Made by a program: the position numbers and the translations under genes. 64,000 nt of DNA. It comes from Thermopetrobacter sp. TC1. GTDB lineage: Bacteria; Pseudomonadota; Alphaproteobacteria; Rhizobiales; Aestuariivirgaceae. The stretch's first letter is position 1, and each line of letters opens with the position of its first letter. Shown piece after piece: positions 39,410-51,468 of the stretch. Location of the stretch: the NCBI RefSeq assembly GCF_000746275.1, contig NZ_KN050828.1:948001-1012000 (forward strand), in the 5' to 3' direction. The notes beneath the pieces are model-generated. The model was not told the origin of the DNA. It worked only from the letters and a program-made list of their open reading frames with translations, and did not search any database.

Positions 39410-40380
39410 GCCTTTTCGCCCCCCTCATCGCCGCCTTCGAACTCCTCCGGGGAGAAGACGTATTCTTCCCCGCAAAACTCGCAGCGGGCGGAAATGCGCC
39501 CGTCTTCCACCATCTCCGCCCGTTCCTCCGGGGAGAAGCGAGAGATGAGACCATGCAGCAGCTCGCGCGAACAGCCGCAGCGCCATTCCAGCGGCTGCGG
39601 TTCGAAGACGCGCACGCCGTCCTCATGAAACAGCCGGTAGAGCAGCCGTTCCGGCGAGAGGGAGGGATCAAGCAGCTCGTGCGCCTCCACCGTGTCAAAC
39701 AGCGCCTCCGCCCGCCGCCAGTTTTCCGCGTTCTGTTCCCTTTTTGCGGCGGCGTCCTCTTCGCTGCTTTCGCCGGAGGCCGGCGGCATGTGCTGGATCA
39801 TGATCGCGCCGGCCCGCCATTGCGGCCCGCCATCGTTCTGCACGGTGCCCGCCGCCAGCTTCACGCGGGTGGGGATCTGTTCGGACTGCGAGAAATAGGT
39901 TTCCGCCGCTTCCGCAAGGGTGCCGGTGAGCGCCACCATGCCCTGATAGCGTTGCATGTGCGCGCCCTGATCGATGGTGAAGACCATCCGCCCCTCTCCC
40001 AAAAGCGCGCGCTCGTCTCCACCCTGGGCCAGGACCTCGTCAACGCGGGCCTTGTCATAGCGCACAAGCCCGCGCACAAACCGCGGCGTTGAAAAATCGG
40101 CAACCAGCAGACGCACCGGCCCGTCGGTCTCCGCCTGCACGATCAGCTTGCCCTCAAATTTCAGCGAAGAACCGATCAGCGCCGCCAGCGCCATGATCTC
40201 GCCCAGCAGCCGTGCGAGCGGCTCGGGAAGGGCATGGCGCACAATCGCCTCATTCACGCTCTCGCCCATGCGCACCACGCGCCCGCGCACATCCAGCGCA
40301 TCCACGGTAAAGGGCAGGACAAGATTGTCTCCCATCTCAGCCCGCGCCGGGCGCACCGTGCCGTCCTGTGCATCATTCAT
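39406..40380 (-). CDS. hslO: Redox-regulated chaperone Hsp33
   Basis: Hsp33 is a holdase switched on by oxidative stress, when four zinc-binding cysteines form disulfides. The 324-residue protein has the N-terminal core ([21 protein letters not shown]) and the C-terminal zinc center CGC...CEFC (residues near 265 and 298). I chose ATG at 40380, with AGGGAG 8 bases before; the longer open frame to 40614 has no family match. It is divergent from acnA. Confidence 0.93.
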   Translation of the reverse strand: MNDAQDGTVRPARAEMGDNLVLPFTVDALDVRGRVVRMGESVNEAIVRHALPEPLARLLGEIMALAALIGSSLKFEGKLIVQAETDGPVRLLVADFSTPRFVRGLVRYDKARVDEVLAQGGDERALLGEGRMVFTIDQGAHMQRYQGMVALTGTLAEAAETYFSQSEQIPTRVKLAAGTVQNDGGPQWRAGAIMIQHMPPASGESSEEDAAAKREQNAENWRRAEALFDTVEAHELLDPSLSPERLLYRLFHEDGVRVFEPQPLEWRCGCSRELLHGLISRFSPEERAEMVEDGRISARCEFCGEEYVFSPEEFEGGDEGGEKA

Positions 40381-40731
40381 CGGCATCACTCCCTGAAAGG
40401 ATTTTCCTCTGGGCATGTCCTGTCCGCCATATCGGCCGCCCGCCCGATCATGACAAGACTCGGACTGAAAAAACATCCTTCGTCCCTGACATATGCGCAT
40501 GCTTTCAGCCGTGACATGGGCGGCGATTGAGGCGAAAAAGGCTTGGCTTTTCCCCTGCGGCAAAGGGAGTGTGGCACACATGCAGGCTTGTCTGCTATCA
40601 CTCGGGCCGCGCAACTGCGATGCATGCTACAGTTCAACGGGCCGCGAGGCGGAAGGCGGCGCAGGCCATCCTGCAGCCACCGGAGCACTCTCCACCGTCC
40701 CCTTGCGCCATGAAGGATGGGAGGACCTTTC
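40381..40731. other. hslO-acnA divergent intergenic region
   Basis: About 350 bases that must hold promoters for both genes. GGGAGGA at 40719-40725 is the acnA ribosome site. I found no RpoH-like site for hslO and no clear IRE-like hairpin before acnA. Confidence 0.5.
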
Positions 40732-43425
<2,694 letters not shown>

Positions 43426-43511
43426 CAGACCAGCGCTGAACCCGGTGCGGAACGGAATCTCACCCGGTCCGCACCATTTGGGCGGAATTTGCTTCCCCGT
43501 CCAGAAATGGC

Positions 43512-43545
43512 ACGCCGGACGGCCCAAGCGCCGTCCGGCGTTTCT
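43512..43545. terminator. Terminator between acnA and ispG
   Basis: ACGCCGGACGGC (43512-43523) and GCCGTCCGGCGT (43530-43541) form a perfect 12-bp stem with a 6-base loop, then TTTCTC. It lies between convergent genes and should stop acnA transcription; reverse-strand use is possible. Confidence 0.85.
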
Positions 43546-43588
43546 CTTCGGAAGAAGAACAATAATCGCCCATGGCGCACGCAAAAAA

Positions 43589-44836
43589 TCATCCGCCGTC
43601 TTTCTGGCCCCAGCGTTCGGCCACATACTCCTCGATGATGGTGCGGAACTGCCCGGCCAGGTCTTCGCCCCTGAGCGTGGTGACCTTGCGCCCGTCGATG
43701 AACACAGGCGCTGCCGGTGTTTCGCCGGTGCCGGGCAGGGAAATGCCAATGTCGGCGTGCTTGGATTCGCCGGGGCCGTTGACGATGCAGCCCATCACGG
43801 CAAGCTGCAGCTGTTCAAAGCCGGGATAGCGCCTGCGCCATTCCGGCGTCTTTTCCCGCACGAAGGCGGCGATATCGCGCGCCAGCTCCTGAAAGCGGGT
43901 GGAGGTGGTGCGCCCGCAGCCCGGGCAGGCGATGATCGAGGGCGTGAACGCCCGCAGGCCCAGCGCCTGCAGGATCTGCTGCGCCACGTGCACCTCGCGC
44001 GTGCGCGGCTGGCCCGGTTCGGGCGTGAGCGAAACGCGTATGGTATCGCCAATGCCTTCCTGCAGAAGCACCGCCAGCCCCGCGGTTGAGGCGATCACGC
44101 CGGCATCGCCCATCCCCGCTTCCGTCAGCCCCAGATGCAGGGCATAGGAACAGCGCTGTGCCAGCATGCGGTAAACGGCGATCAGGTCCTGCACCTCGGA
44201 AACCTTGGCGGAAATGACGATCTTCTCCGGCGCCATGCCCAGCTCTTCCGCCCGCTGCGCCGACTGCAATGCCGAGACCACCATGGCCTCGTGCATGACC
44301 TCGCGCACATCCTTCGGCGCTTGGCTGCGGGCGTTTTCATCCATCAGCCTGGTGAGCAGGGCCTGATCCAGCGAGCCCCAGTTGACGCCGATGCGCACCG
44401 GCTTGTCATGGCGCAGGGCCGTCTCGATCATCATGGAAAAATTGCGGTCCTGCTTCTCGCCGAAGCCGACATTGCCCGGATTGATGCGATACTTGTCCAG
44501 CGCCTCGGCACAGGCGGGATGATCCCGCAGCAGGACATGGCCGATATAGTGAAAATCGCCGACCAGCGGCACATCCAGCCCCTGGGCCAGCAGCTTCTCA
44601 CGAATGCGCGGCACGGCGGCGGCCGCCTCCGGCCTGTCCACCGTCATGCGCACGATTTCCGATCCTGCCTCATAGAGTTCGGCAATCTGCCTGACCGTGG
44701 CATCGACATCGGCGGTGTCGGTATTGGTCATGGACTGCACCACCACCGGGGCATCGCCGCCCATGGTCACCGAGCCCACCTTAACCGCATGCGTTTTGTG
44801 TCGGGGCTTGCGCGCGGAAAAGCTCATGGCCTGCAT
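43589..44836 (-). CDS. ispG: 4-Hydroxy-3-methylbut-2-enyl diphosphate synthase (IspG/GcpE)
   Basis: IspG is the penultimate enzyme of the MEP isoprenoid pathway. The 415-residue protein has the TIM-barrel start [31 protein letters not shown], and the [4Fe-4S] ligands in [10 protein letters not shown] (two cysteines) and CIVNGPGE. Start 44836 (MQAMSF) or 44827 is possible. It provides precursors for quinones and hopanoids, and the prenyltransferase gene in this window would draw on the same pool. Confidence 0.96.
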   Translation of the reverse strand: MQAMSFSARKPRHKTHAVKVGSVTMGGDAPVVVQSMTNTDTADVDATVRQIAELYEAGSEIVRMTVDRPEAAAAVPRIREKLLAQGLDVPLVGDFHYIGHVLLRDHPACAEALDKYRINPGNVGFGEKQDRNFSMMIETALRHDKPVRIGVNWGSLDQALLTRLMDENARSQAPKDVREVMHEAMVVSALQSAQRAEELGMAPEKIVISAKVSEVQDLIAVYRMLAQRCSYALHLGLTEAGMGDAGVIASTAGLAVLLQEGIGDTIRVSLTPEPGQPRTREVHVAQQILQALGLRAFTPSIIACPGCGRTTSTRFQELARDIAAFVREKTPEWRRRYPGFEQLQLAVMGCIVNGPGESKHADIGISLPGTGETPAAPVFIDGRKVTTLRGEDLAGQFRTIIEEYVAERWGQKDGG

Positions 44837-45035
44837 CTGTCATGTTCTTGCCCGCCGCCTGCGGAAACACCGGCCCATACCGGCCTCATCCGGGTTCCGC
44901 AAAGCGGCCTGCCGTTTCATGCATGATCCTGCGATGGATACAGCATCAGCCTGTTCATGCAAGCGCAAAGCACAGAACCGTGCAGGATCACATCAACAAA
45001 TCAGGAAAAAATCCGCAGGACACAAGAAAGCTTGA

Positions 45036-45602
45036 TCAGGGCTCCAGCTCCACGTCCCAGTAGAGATAATCCAGCCAGCTTTCATGCAGATAGTTGGGCG
45101 GAAACTGCCGCCCCATGGCATGCAGCTCCCACGGGCTTGGCTCCCTCGGTGGCTGGCGCGGCGTCATGCCCGCCTCCTCCGGCAGGCGGTTGCCCTTTTT
45201 CAGGTTGCAGGCGGAACAGGCCGCCACCACATTGTCCCATGTCGTGCGCCCGCCGCGGGAACGGGGGATGACATGATCGAAGGTCAGATCCTCGCGCGAG
45301 CCGCAATACTGACAGGTAAAGCCATCACGCAGGAAAACGTTGAAACGGGTAAACGCCGCCCGCTCCGGCGGAGCGATGTAGGTTTTCAGGGCAATCACGG
45401 AGGGCAGGCGAATCGCCATGGAGGGCGAATGGATCACCTTGTCGTATTCGCTTAAGACATGGACGCGATCGAGAAAGACGGCCTTCACCGCCTGCCGCCA
45501 GTCCCACACGGAAAGGGGATAGTAGGAAAGCGGCTGGTAGTCCGCATTCAGGACCAGCGCCGGCCAGCGCCAGTCCGGATGTAGAAGCGCCTCCGTCATC
45601 AT
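45036..45602 (-). CDS. HNH endonuclease family protein
   Basis: The 188-residue protein carries an HNH zinc-finger nuclease core: CQYCGS, DHVIPRSRGG, WDNVVAACSACNLKKGN. A conserved N-terminal half (ALVLNADYQPLSYYPLSVWDW and VIHSPSMAIRLPSVIALKTY) is typical of the widespread bacterial HNH family with no known cellular role. No toxin, restriction methylase or phage gene lies beside it. The start at 45602 (MMTEALL) is followed by a second ATG. Confidence 0.92.
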   Translation of the reverse strand: MMTEALLHPDWRWPALVLNADYQPLSYYPLSVWDWRQAVKAVFLDRVHVLSEYDKVIHSPSMAIRLPSVIALKTYIAPPERAAFTRFNVFLRDGFTCQYCGSREDLTFDHVIPRSRGGRTTWDNVVAACSACNLKKGNRLPEEAGMTPRQPPREPSPWELHAMGRQFPPNYLHESWLDYLYWDVELEP

Positions 45603-45732
45603 CGTCTCGCTTCACAACGGCTGTGCGGACTATAGTCCGGATGAGGAGGGAATCGCAAATGGCCGTGACAATTTCCCGCAGGTTTTTCATGAAAAAACAA
45701 CCGCAGATCGACAGAAAGCCGCGCATTTCCTC

Positions 45733-46602
45733 ATGACGGTGATCACCCGCTTCGCCCCCAGCCCCAACGGTCTGCTTCATCTTGGCCACGCCTATTCCGC
45801 CCTGTTCTCGCAGGACTGGGCGAAAAGACATGGCGGGCGTTTTCTTCTGCGCATCGAGGACATCGATTTCACCCGCACCCGCGAGGAATACGTGCAGGCC
45901 ATATTTGATGACCTCTCCTGGCTTGGTCTGGAGTGGGAAGAGCCGGTGCGCCGGCAGTCCCGCCACATGGACGAATATCACAGGCGCCTGGAAGAGCTGA
46001 AAAAACGCGGGCTTGTCTATCCCTGCTTCTGTTCGCGCAAGGCCATTGCCGAACACATCCGCCGCCATCCCGACTGGCCGCGCACGCCTGAGGGCGCGCC
46101 GCTCTATCCCGGCACCTGCCGGCAATTGAGCCCGGAAGAACGGCAAGAGCGGCTGGCCCGGGGTGAACGCCCGGCCTGGCGCCTTGACATGAAAAAGGCT
46201 CTGGCCAGCCTGGGCGCGCGGGCAAAAACGCTCTCCTGGCAGGAGGAAGGCTCAGGGCCTCATGGAGAGCGCGGGCGCATCCCCGCCGATCCCGCCCGTT
46301 TCGGCGATGTCATCCTCGGCCGGCGCGATATCGGCATATCCTATCATCTCGCCGTGGTTCACGACGATGCCCTGCAGGGCATAACCCATGTCACCCGCGG
46401 GCAGGACCTGTTTCATGCAACCGGCCTGCATCGCCTGCTGCAGGAACTTTTCGCCCTGCCTGCCCCGGTCTATGTCCATCATCCGCTGATCACGGATGAA
46501 GGCGGCCGCAAGCTCTCCAAGCGCTTTCGCGACCGCGCTCTTTCATTCCTGCGCAAGGAAGGGGTCTCGCCGCAAAGCATCAAACGGCTCTTGGGCTTTT
46601 AA
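45733..46602 (+). CDS. gluQ: Glutamyl-Q tRNA(Asp) synthetase
   Basis: GluQ-RS attaches glutamate to queuosine-34 of tRNA(Asp). It resembles a GluRS lacking the anticodon domain, and the 289 residues fit. The HIGH-like motif is PNGLLHLGHAYSALFS, the KMSKS-like motif is KLSKR near the C-terminus, and a zinc knuckle is suggested by CFCSRK and YPGTCR. It is convergent with the DUF1223 gene. Confidence 0.94.
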   Translation: MTVITRFAPSPNGLLHLGHAYSALFSQDWAKRHGGRFLLRIEDIDFTRTREEYVQAIFDDLSWLGLEWEEPVRRQSRHMDEYHRRLEELKKRGLVYPCFCSRKAIAEHIRRHPDWPRTPEGAPLYPGTCRQLSPEERQERLARGERPAWRLDMKKALASLGARAKTLSWQEEGSGPHGERGRIPADPARFGDVILGRRDIGISYHLAVVHDDALQGITHVTRGQDLFHATGLHRLLQELFALPAPVYVHHPLITDEGGRKLSKRFRDRALSFLRKEGVSPQSIKRLLGF

Positions 46603-46649
46603 TTTGCGAGGCGCTTCTTGTAAGGCGCAACAATGCCCAAATAACCAGG

Positions 46650-47486
46650 TTAGGACATATCGATATCGGCGGCGCCGATGATCGCGCCGTTGGCGTCGGA
46701 CTGCAGTAGGGCTGCGCATCTGTCCGCGCCCTCCACCATCAGCTCCTCCGCGGGCAGAGGCAGGGTCAGCGCCTTGCCGTGCCACATGCCCGCCGGCATG
46801 ATCGAGCGCACCACATTGGCATAGTGCAAGACCTTGCCGCGGTTTTCCCCGCGTGTGACCTCAACGCGCTCTTCTGCCTTGAACATGACGATCCACAGCG
46901 TCGCCTCGCTGATGTCCAGTTTCTTCGGTTTGTCGCCGAGAAAGACTTCCAGCATGTCGTCATTCTGCATCAGCGACAGCGGCACCTGCCGGCAGTCGCC
47001 ATGTTCCCGCTCCTCGGCGATCAGGCGCAAGACCTCCTCGCGCCGGTTGCCGATGACGGAGTGGCGGCCATTGATGATCATTTGCGGCGTGAACACCTTC
47101 GTGTCCTTGCGAAAGCGGGCATAGCGCCGCTGCCGCCGCGAGAATTCCGGCGAGGCCAGCGTATCGCGCCAGCCGAGATAGTCCCAGTAATCCACGTTAT
47201 AGGTCAGGCCGAGAATGCCGGGCTGGCGCGCAAGCTCACGCAGAAGCGCATCCGCCGGCGGGCAGGCGCTGCACCCTTGCGAGGTGAACAGCTCAACGAC
47301 GACAAGCGCATCCGCCTTCTCGCCCTTTTTCATCTCTTCGGCATGCACCGGCCGCAGCCGCGAGACACCGGCAACAAGCCCCGCCGTCATCAGCGCCTGC
47401 AGCGCCCGGCGGCGCGAAAGACGCACCTTCCCCGCCTTTTCCGCGGCCTTATGTGTCGCGGCCTTATGTGTCAGGGTCCATGCCAT
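46650..47486 (-). CDS. DUF1223 secreted thioredoxin-like protein
   Basis: DUF1223 proteins are exported thioredoxin-fold proteins of unclear role. This one has an arginine-pair N-terminus (LSRRRALQALMTAGLVAG) consistent with Tat or Sec export, then VVELFTSQGCSACPPADALL with a CSAC redox-type pair, and the domain core YNVDYWDYLGWRDTLASP. I use ATG 47486; a GTG at 47528 would add 14 residues. A perfect 15-base tandem duplication (47443-47472) in the leader makes the sequence THKAATHKAA. Confidence 0.85.
   Translation of the reverse strand: MAWTLTHKAATHKAAEKAGKVRLSRRRALQALMTAGLVAGVSRLRPVHAEEMKKGEKADALVVVELFTSQGCSACPPADALLRELARQPGILGLTYNVDYWDYLGWRDTLASPEFSRRQRRYARFRKDTKVFTPQMIINGRHSVIGNRREEVLRLIAEEREHGDCRQVPLSLMQNDDMLEVFLGDKPKKLDISEATLWIVMFKAEERVEVTRGENRGKVLHYANVVRSIMPAGMWHGKALTLPLPAEELMVEGADRCAALLQSDANGAIIGAADIDMS
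47443..47472. repeat. 15-bp tandem duplication in DUF1223 leader
   Basis: GCGGCCTTATGTGTC occurs twice in a row (47443-47457 and 47458-47472) and keeps the reading frame, doubling a five-residue unit before the export signal. Confidence 0.9.
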
Positions 47487-47888
47487 GATCGGAAAACTTA
47501 CTCCCCGGAAGGCGCGAAGACGACTCACGATGCGGTGAGACCGGGCGTTTCACGCAATCGTGCAGAGTCTTGACCGTTTCGTGCACTGATCTGGATCATT
47601 TCCGCCCTCTCCCCCTGTCCTTCGTATTGATTGCGGGGATAAGGAAGGAAAGCCCAAGCGGGGGCGCGGGGCGAGGCGGTGCGAATGTTTGCCTTCGGGC
47701 GAATTTTCGTTTGTGTTCAAACTCCTTCATGACCAGGCGGTAAGAAAGCTCACGCGCGGTTGATTGGCGCCGGGACCGCCCTTTTTCGTATGATATCCGC
47801 AGATTCGGTGAGCATGGCTCACTCCGGATGGAGCCGAAGCGTTACGGGCTGCGAGAAGCCCATGGACCTTATCGGGGCATGACAGGCC
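47487..47888. other. Divergent intergenic region with repeat copy B
   Basis: About 400 bases upstream of both flanking genes. It holds repeat copy B (47652-47713) on the minus strand. I see no clear gene; a minus-strand frame from 48395 down to 47727 is open but without family resemblance. Confidence 0.55.
47652..47713 (-). repeat. Dispersed intergenic repeat, copy B
   Basis: Read on the minus strand, it gives CAAACGAAAATTCGCC, GAAGGC, ATTCGCACC, GCCCCGCGCCCCC and CTTGGGC in the same order as copy A at 2552-2615. The hairpin arms are imperfect here. I judge the resemblance at roughly 80% over 60 bases by eye. Confidence 0.7.
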
Positions 47889-48383
47889 ATGACCATGAAA
47901 CGGCGCAGAAGCATCAAGGGCGGGCGCATGCGCATCGTTTCCGGTTTTGCGGGCGGGCGCAGGATGCTCTTGCTGCGCTTCGTTTTCATCATGGCCAGTC
48001 TTCTTGGGATTGCGGGCACCGTGCTTTTCTCTGCCCATGCCCTGGCCAACGCGCCTGAGCATGCTCCTTTCCATGCCGGCACCATTGAGCCGGTGACCAA
48101 GCCAGCATCCGAAGCATCCTTGTTCTTTCCCCTGGTCGCGGACACGGATCCCTGCCCGCAGCCGCCGGCGCATTGTCGCGGTCATCACGCAGGCAACGCC
48201 CATATGACCGCCGTGCCGGCCTCTGGGCGGATCAAGGCTTTGACACCACCGGCCCGGATTGTCATGGCCCAGCCCGCCCCTCCCATTTCTGCAAACCTGA
48301 ACGCGGCGGCCAGCACCAGCATCGCCGCTGAAAATCGCTCTTCCCCGCCTGATCTGCACAGGCTCTGCCGCCTCCTCCGCTAG
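47889..48383 (+). CDS. Possible secreted small protein with Cys/His segment, unknown
   Basis: I do not recognise this frame. It encodes 164 residues: a basic N-terminus, a hydrophobic segment MLLLRFVFIMASLLGIAG at about 26-43 followed by an AHALA cleavage-like site, then a Cys/His-rich part DPCPQPPAHCRGHHAGNAHM near residues 87-106, which could bind metal. The start has GGGGCATGACAGGCC before it, only a moderate ribosome site. The opposite strand is also open, so I give it moderate confidence. Confidence 0.5.
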   Translation: MTMKRRRSIKGGRMRIVSGFAGGRRMLLLRFVFIMASLLGIAGTVLFSAHALANAPEHAPFHAGTIEPVTKPASEASLFFPLVADTDPCPQPPAHCRGHHAGNAHMTAVPASGRIKALTPPARIVMAQPAPPISANLNAAASTSIAAENRSSPPDLHRLCRLLR

Positions 48384-48522
48384 TGCCTGGCCCATCGTGA
48401 GCGGGCGAAAGGACCGGCTGTCCCTTCAGGACGGTGCGGCCGGCCGATCGTCTGCACGCCCTGTCGAATTCGCAAGCGGCAATTTTCACAAAACGTGGGA
48501 CATGCAAGGAGGAAGACGGATC

Positions 48523-49176
48523 ATGCGCAACCGAAAGACACCGAAGGCTCTCACTGTCTTTCATGCAGGCCGAAGGACGTTTCTGCTCACCGCTCTCGCC
48601 GGTCTCACCCTGTCTGCCACGGCCTTCGCCGGCATAGAACGCAAACGGCGCTTCAATTTCCGCACCCTCGCCAGAGCGGAAAACGCTGCCGCCCGCCGCT
48701 CATCGGCCCGATACACCGGCAAGAAAATCGTGCCCTATTCCGGTCCGGAAAAACCGGGCACCATTGTCATCGTCACCCGCGAGCGCGCCCTTTATTACGT
48801 GCTGCCGGGCGGCAAGGCGGAGCGTTACGGCGTTGGCGTCGGCCGCGAGGGATTTCAGTGGTCCGGCGTGGCGACGATCCGGCGCAAGGCCGTCTGGCCC
48901 GAATGGCGCCCGCCGAAGGAGATGATCGAGCGCGAGTGGAAGCTCTACAAGCGCCGCCTGCCGGAGGTCATGAAAGGCGGCCCCGACAACCCCTTAGGCG
49001 CGCGTGCCCTCTATCTCTATCAGGGCAATCGCGACACGCTCTATCGCATTCACGGCACCAATGATCCCACCACCATCGGCCGCGCTGTCTCATCCGGCTG
49101 TATTCGCATGCTGAACGAGGAAATCATCGAGCTTTACGAAAAGGTGCCCATCGGCACCAAGGTCGTTGTCCTATGA
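48523..49176 (+). CDS. L,D-transpeptidase (YkuD/ErfK family)
   Basis: Exported peptidoglycan cross-linking or lipoprotein-attaching enzyme. The 217-residue protein has an export signal (TFLLTALAGLTLSATAFA) and the YkuD catalytic motif HGTNDPTTIGRAVSSGCIRM, with the active cysteine near residue 193. AAGGAGG at about 48506 supports ATG 48523; an upstream in-frame start at 48397 lacks the signal peptide logic. Alphaproteobacteria use such enzymes to attach outer membrane proteins to peptidoglycan, though here that is inference. Confidence 0.93.
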   Translation: MRNRKTPKALTVFHAGRRTFLLTALAGLTLSATAFAGIERKRRFNFRTLARAENAAARRSSARYTGKKIVPYSGPEKPGTIVIVTRERALYYVLPGGKAERYGVGVGREGFQWSGVATIRRKAVWPEWRPPKEMIEREWKLYKRRLPEVMKGGPDNPLGARALYLYQGNRDTLYRIHGTNDPTTIGRAVSSGCIRMLNEEIIELYEKVPIGTKVVVL

Positions 49177-49241
49177 ATAGAGAAGGCCAAACGGATATGA
49201 TGCGACATTTCAAAAGGCCCCGAAGGTGATAGCGCTCCTCC

Positions 49242-49377
49242 CCATACTACACGACATGTGCATCGTCATACCGGCGGAAGCCGGTATCTCAGGCCATTTA
49301 TTCACGCGTTTGTGGCCCGAGACCTAAGGCTTCCGCCGGGGTGACGTGGAAGATGGCAACGTTGTGTCGTGTAATGT
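49242..49377. repeat. Palindromic intergenic repeat (CGTCATACCGGCGGAAGCC type)
   Basis: The arm 49264-49295 (CGTCATACCGGCGGAAGCCG...) is mirrored by 49314-49346 (...GGCTTCCGCCGGGGTGACG), and outer arms TACACGACA (49248-49256) and TGTCGTGTA (49365-49373) are also inverted. This resembles a dispersed palindrome family seen in many Proteobacteria (CGTCATTCCGGCGAAAGCCGG). It could fold as a long hairpin in RNA. Confidence 0.75.
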
Positions 49378-49436
49378 GTCATCTCTCATCATAAAATCCG
49401 TTCTCCCTCCCACCGGCAGTGAAATGGCCGGTCCCC

Positions 49437-49478
49437 GGCGCAAGCGAGTGTGCGATACAGACCTCGCTTGCGCCTTTT
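49437..49478 (+). terminator. Strong intrinsic terminator before mic60
   Basis: GGCGCAAGCGAG (49437-49448) and CTCGCTTGCGCC (49463-49474) form a perfect 12-bp stem around a 14-base loop, followed by TTTT. It ends transcription from the ldt side 260 bases after that gene. Confidence 0.9.
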
Positions 49479-49593
49479 CTTTCCCTGCACGGGCCGGTAT
49501 AGCCATTCAGGACTCGCACAACGGCCAATGTTGGCCTAAAAACGCAATCGGAACCGAATCCTCTTTGCAAGATCGATTGAGGGGGTAGCAGCG

Positions 49594-51291
49594 ATGGCAG
49601 ATGACCGGGGGGAAGACAAGCGCAGCCCCGTCCGCCCGACCGTGATCGAGGGAGAGGCCCAGGACATCACGCCCAAGGACGAAGACGGGCCAGAAAAATC
49701 CGCCGAAACCGAAAAGGCGGAAACGCTCCACGCCGCCGATGAGGACAACGCTGATCAGGCAAGGGCGGAAGCCGCCTCGGAAGAAGACAAGGCCGCTTCC
49801 GGGGCCGATGAGACGCAAGGCGGCGGAGCCGATACTGATGACGAAAGCGGCAAGGCGGCCGATGCCACGTCTGCCAGGGCTGAGGAGAATGAGGCCGCAT
49901 CCGCTGCGCCTGCCCCCCGCAAGTCCCGCACCGGTCTGAAGATCCTGGGCGTTTTGCTCCTCATGGGCGCATCCGCCGGCGGCGGCATCTGGGCCTGGAA
50001 CGAATATGGCCCCATGAAGAAGCTCACCGCCATGCAGGCGCAGCTTGCCGAACTTGAGACACTGAAAGACAAGCTTGCCGCCCTGGACAAGTCTGTCTCC
50101 ACCGGAGCTGCCAAGACGGATGCGCTGCAAGCCCGCCTCGATGCGCTGGAAAAGGCCGTTGCCGAGCTCGACAAACGCCAGAAGGCCCTCACCAACGCGG
50201 CAGGCACTACCGGCAAGCAAGCCATCGCGGAAGTTTCGGCGCGCCTGAACAGCCTGGAAAAGCGCATTCAGGAGCTGTCCGCCGCCATTGAGAGCGGCAA
50301 GGGTGCGTCCGAAAAGGCCTTGCGCACCAGTCAGGGCAATGCGCAAAGGATCGCCGCGCTGGACAAGACCCTCAAGGATGTCCAGACCCGCCTTGCCGCA
50401 CTTTCCGCCGGGCTTGATGCTCTGGCCCGCTCAGGTGGCGCTCAGGAAGGAGAGGCCGGCGGCACGCAGGCGACAGCGGCCGCCAGTGCCGTTATCGCCG
50501 TTAAGCTGGCCGGTCTGGAAAAGGCCGTGGAAGAGCTGCAAAAGCGGCTCTCCGCTGTGGAGAACAGGGTTTCAAGCCCCACCATACCCGAAGATGTGAA
50601 AAAGCGCCTGGCTGACATCAACGCGCGGCTGGATGCCTTGCAAAAGCGCCTGCAGGCCGTTGCCGACACCGCCAGCAGCGCGCAGAACACCGCCCGCAAT
50701 GCCCTTGCCGCCATCGACAAGCTCAAGAAGGCTCAAGCCGGTGCCCAACCGCCCGCGGTGGGCATTGCCTTTGCGCAACTGCGGGAGAAAGTGCTCTCCG
50801 GCGCGCCCTATGCCGCGGAGCTTGAGCGCATGAAAGGCTGGCTTCCCGGCACGGCTGCTCTTGACGCGCTCAGCGCTTATGCCGACAAGGGGCTTGCGCC
50901 CGAAGCCGAGCTGATCCGGCAGCTTGCAGATCTCGCCAGGCACTTTGAAGACCAGCGCCGGCAGGCCCTTGAAGAGGCGCGCAAGCAGGGCCTGCTTGGC
51001 AATCTCAAGGCGCGGCTTGGCGAGGTGGTCAAGGTCCGCCGTGCCGACAGCACCGACTGGGCCGAGGCCCTTGCCCAGGCGCGCACTCTTGCGCAAACAG
51101 AAGGGCTCGCCGCCGCCGTGCGCGACCTTGAGGCACGCCCCGGCGAGAAGCCGAGGGAGGTGGCCGCCTGGCTGCAGGCGGCAAAGGCGCGGGTTGAAGC
51201 CGATGCTGCGCTCGACACGTTGTCGGAGCGGGTGCTGGCCATGATTGCCACGGGCGCGAAGAACACGGCAAAGGCCGGCAAAGGCCAGTAA
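49594..51291 (+). CDS. Mic60/mitofilin-like inner membrane protein
   Basis: Alphaproteobacterial Mic60 shapes intracytoplasmic membranes and bridges envelope layers, like its mitochondrial relative. The 565-residue protein has an acidic N-terminus (1-110), one membrane helix GLKILGVLLLMGASAGGG (114-135), a long coiled coil (about 140-390) rich in LEKAVEELQKRL-type heptads, and a C-terminal mitofilin domain from about 380 (FAQLREKVLSGAPYAAELER). It precedes the HemY gene, the standard alphaproteobacterial order; hemC/hemD, often upstream, are absent here. Confidence 0.9.
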   Translation: MADDRGEDKRSPVRPTVIEGEAQDITPKDEDGPEKSAETEKAETLHAADEDNADQARAEAASEEDKAASGADETQGGGADTDDESGKAADATSARAEENEAASAAPAPRKSRTGLKILGVLLLMGASAGGGIWAWNEYGPMKKLTAMQAQLAELETLKDKLAALDKSVSTGAAKTDALQARLDALEKAVAELDKRQKALTNAAGTTGKQAIAEVSARLNSLEKRIQELSAAIESGKGASEKALRTSQGNAQRIAALDKTLKDVQTRLAALSAGLDALARSGGAQEGEAGGTQATAAASAVIAVKLAGLEKAVEELQKRLSAVENRVSSPTIPEDVKKRLADINARLDALQKRLQAVADTASSAQNTARNALAAIDKLKKAQAGAQPPAVGIAFAQLREKVLSGAPYAAELERMKGWLPGTAALDALSAYADKGLAPEAELIRQLADLARHFEDQRRQALEEARKQGLLGNLKARLGEVVKVRRADSTDWAEALAQARTLAQTEGLAAAVRDLEARPGEKPREVAAWLQAAKARVEADAALDTLSERVLAMIATGAKNTAKAGKGQ

Positions 51292-51468
51292 GTTCGGCTG
51301 CTTCAGCCTGCATCCGAACGGATGAGAGGGCGGACTTTTTACCGCCTCTGAAAGGCAACGGACGGCAAAAGAAGCGCATGGGCCTTTAAGCGCATGAGGG
51401 CATTGCGCGCGAGACACTGAAAAGACCGCGAGGATGATGAGCAAGAGGCAGAACCCCGGGGGCGAGAC

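Larger units (their letters stand above)
49177..49593. other. Intergenic region with palindromic repeat and terminator
   Basis: About 417 bases between ldt and mic60. It holds an imperfect inverted repeat (49242-49377) and then a perfect terminator (49437-49478). Confidence 0.7.

Noticed and set aside
45036-45602. Mobile or defence system around the HNH gene
   Set aside because: Neighbours are ispG and gluQ, housekeeping genes, with no phage, toxin, methylase or intron feature.
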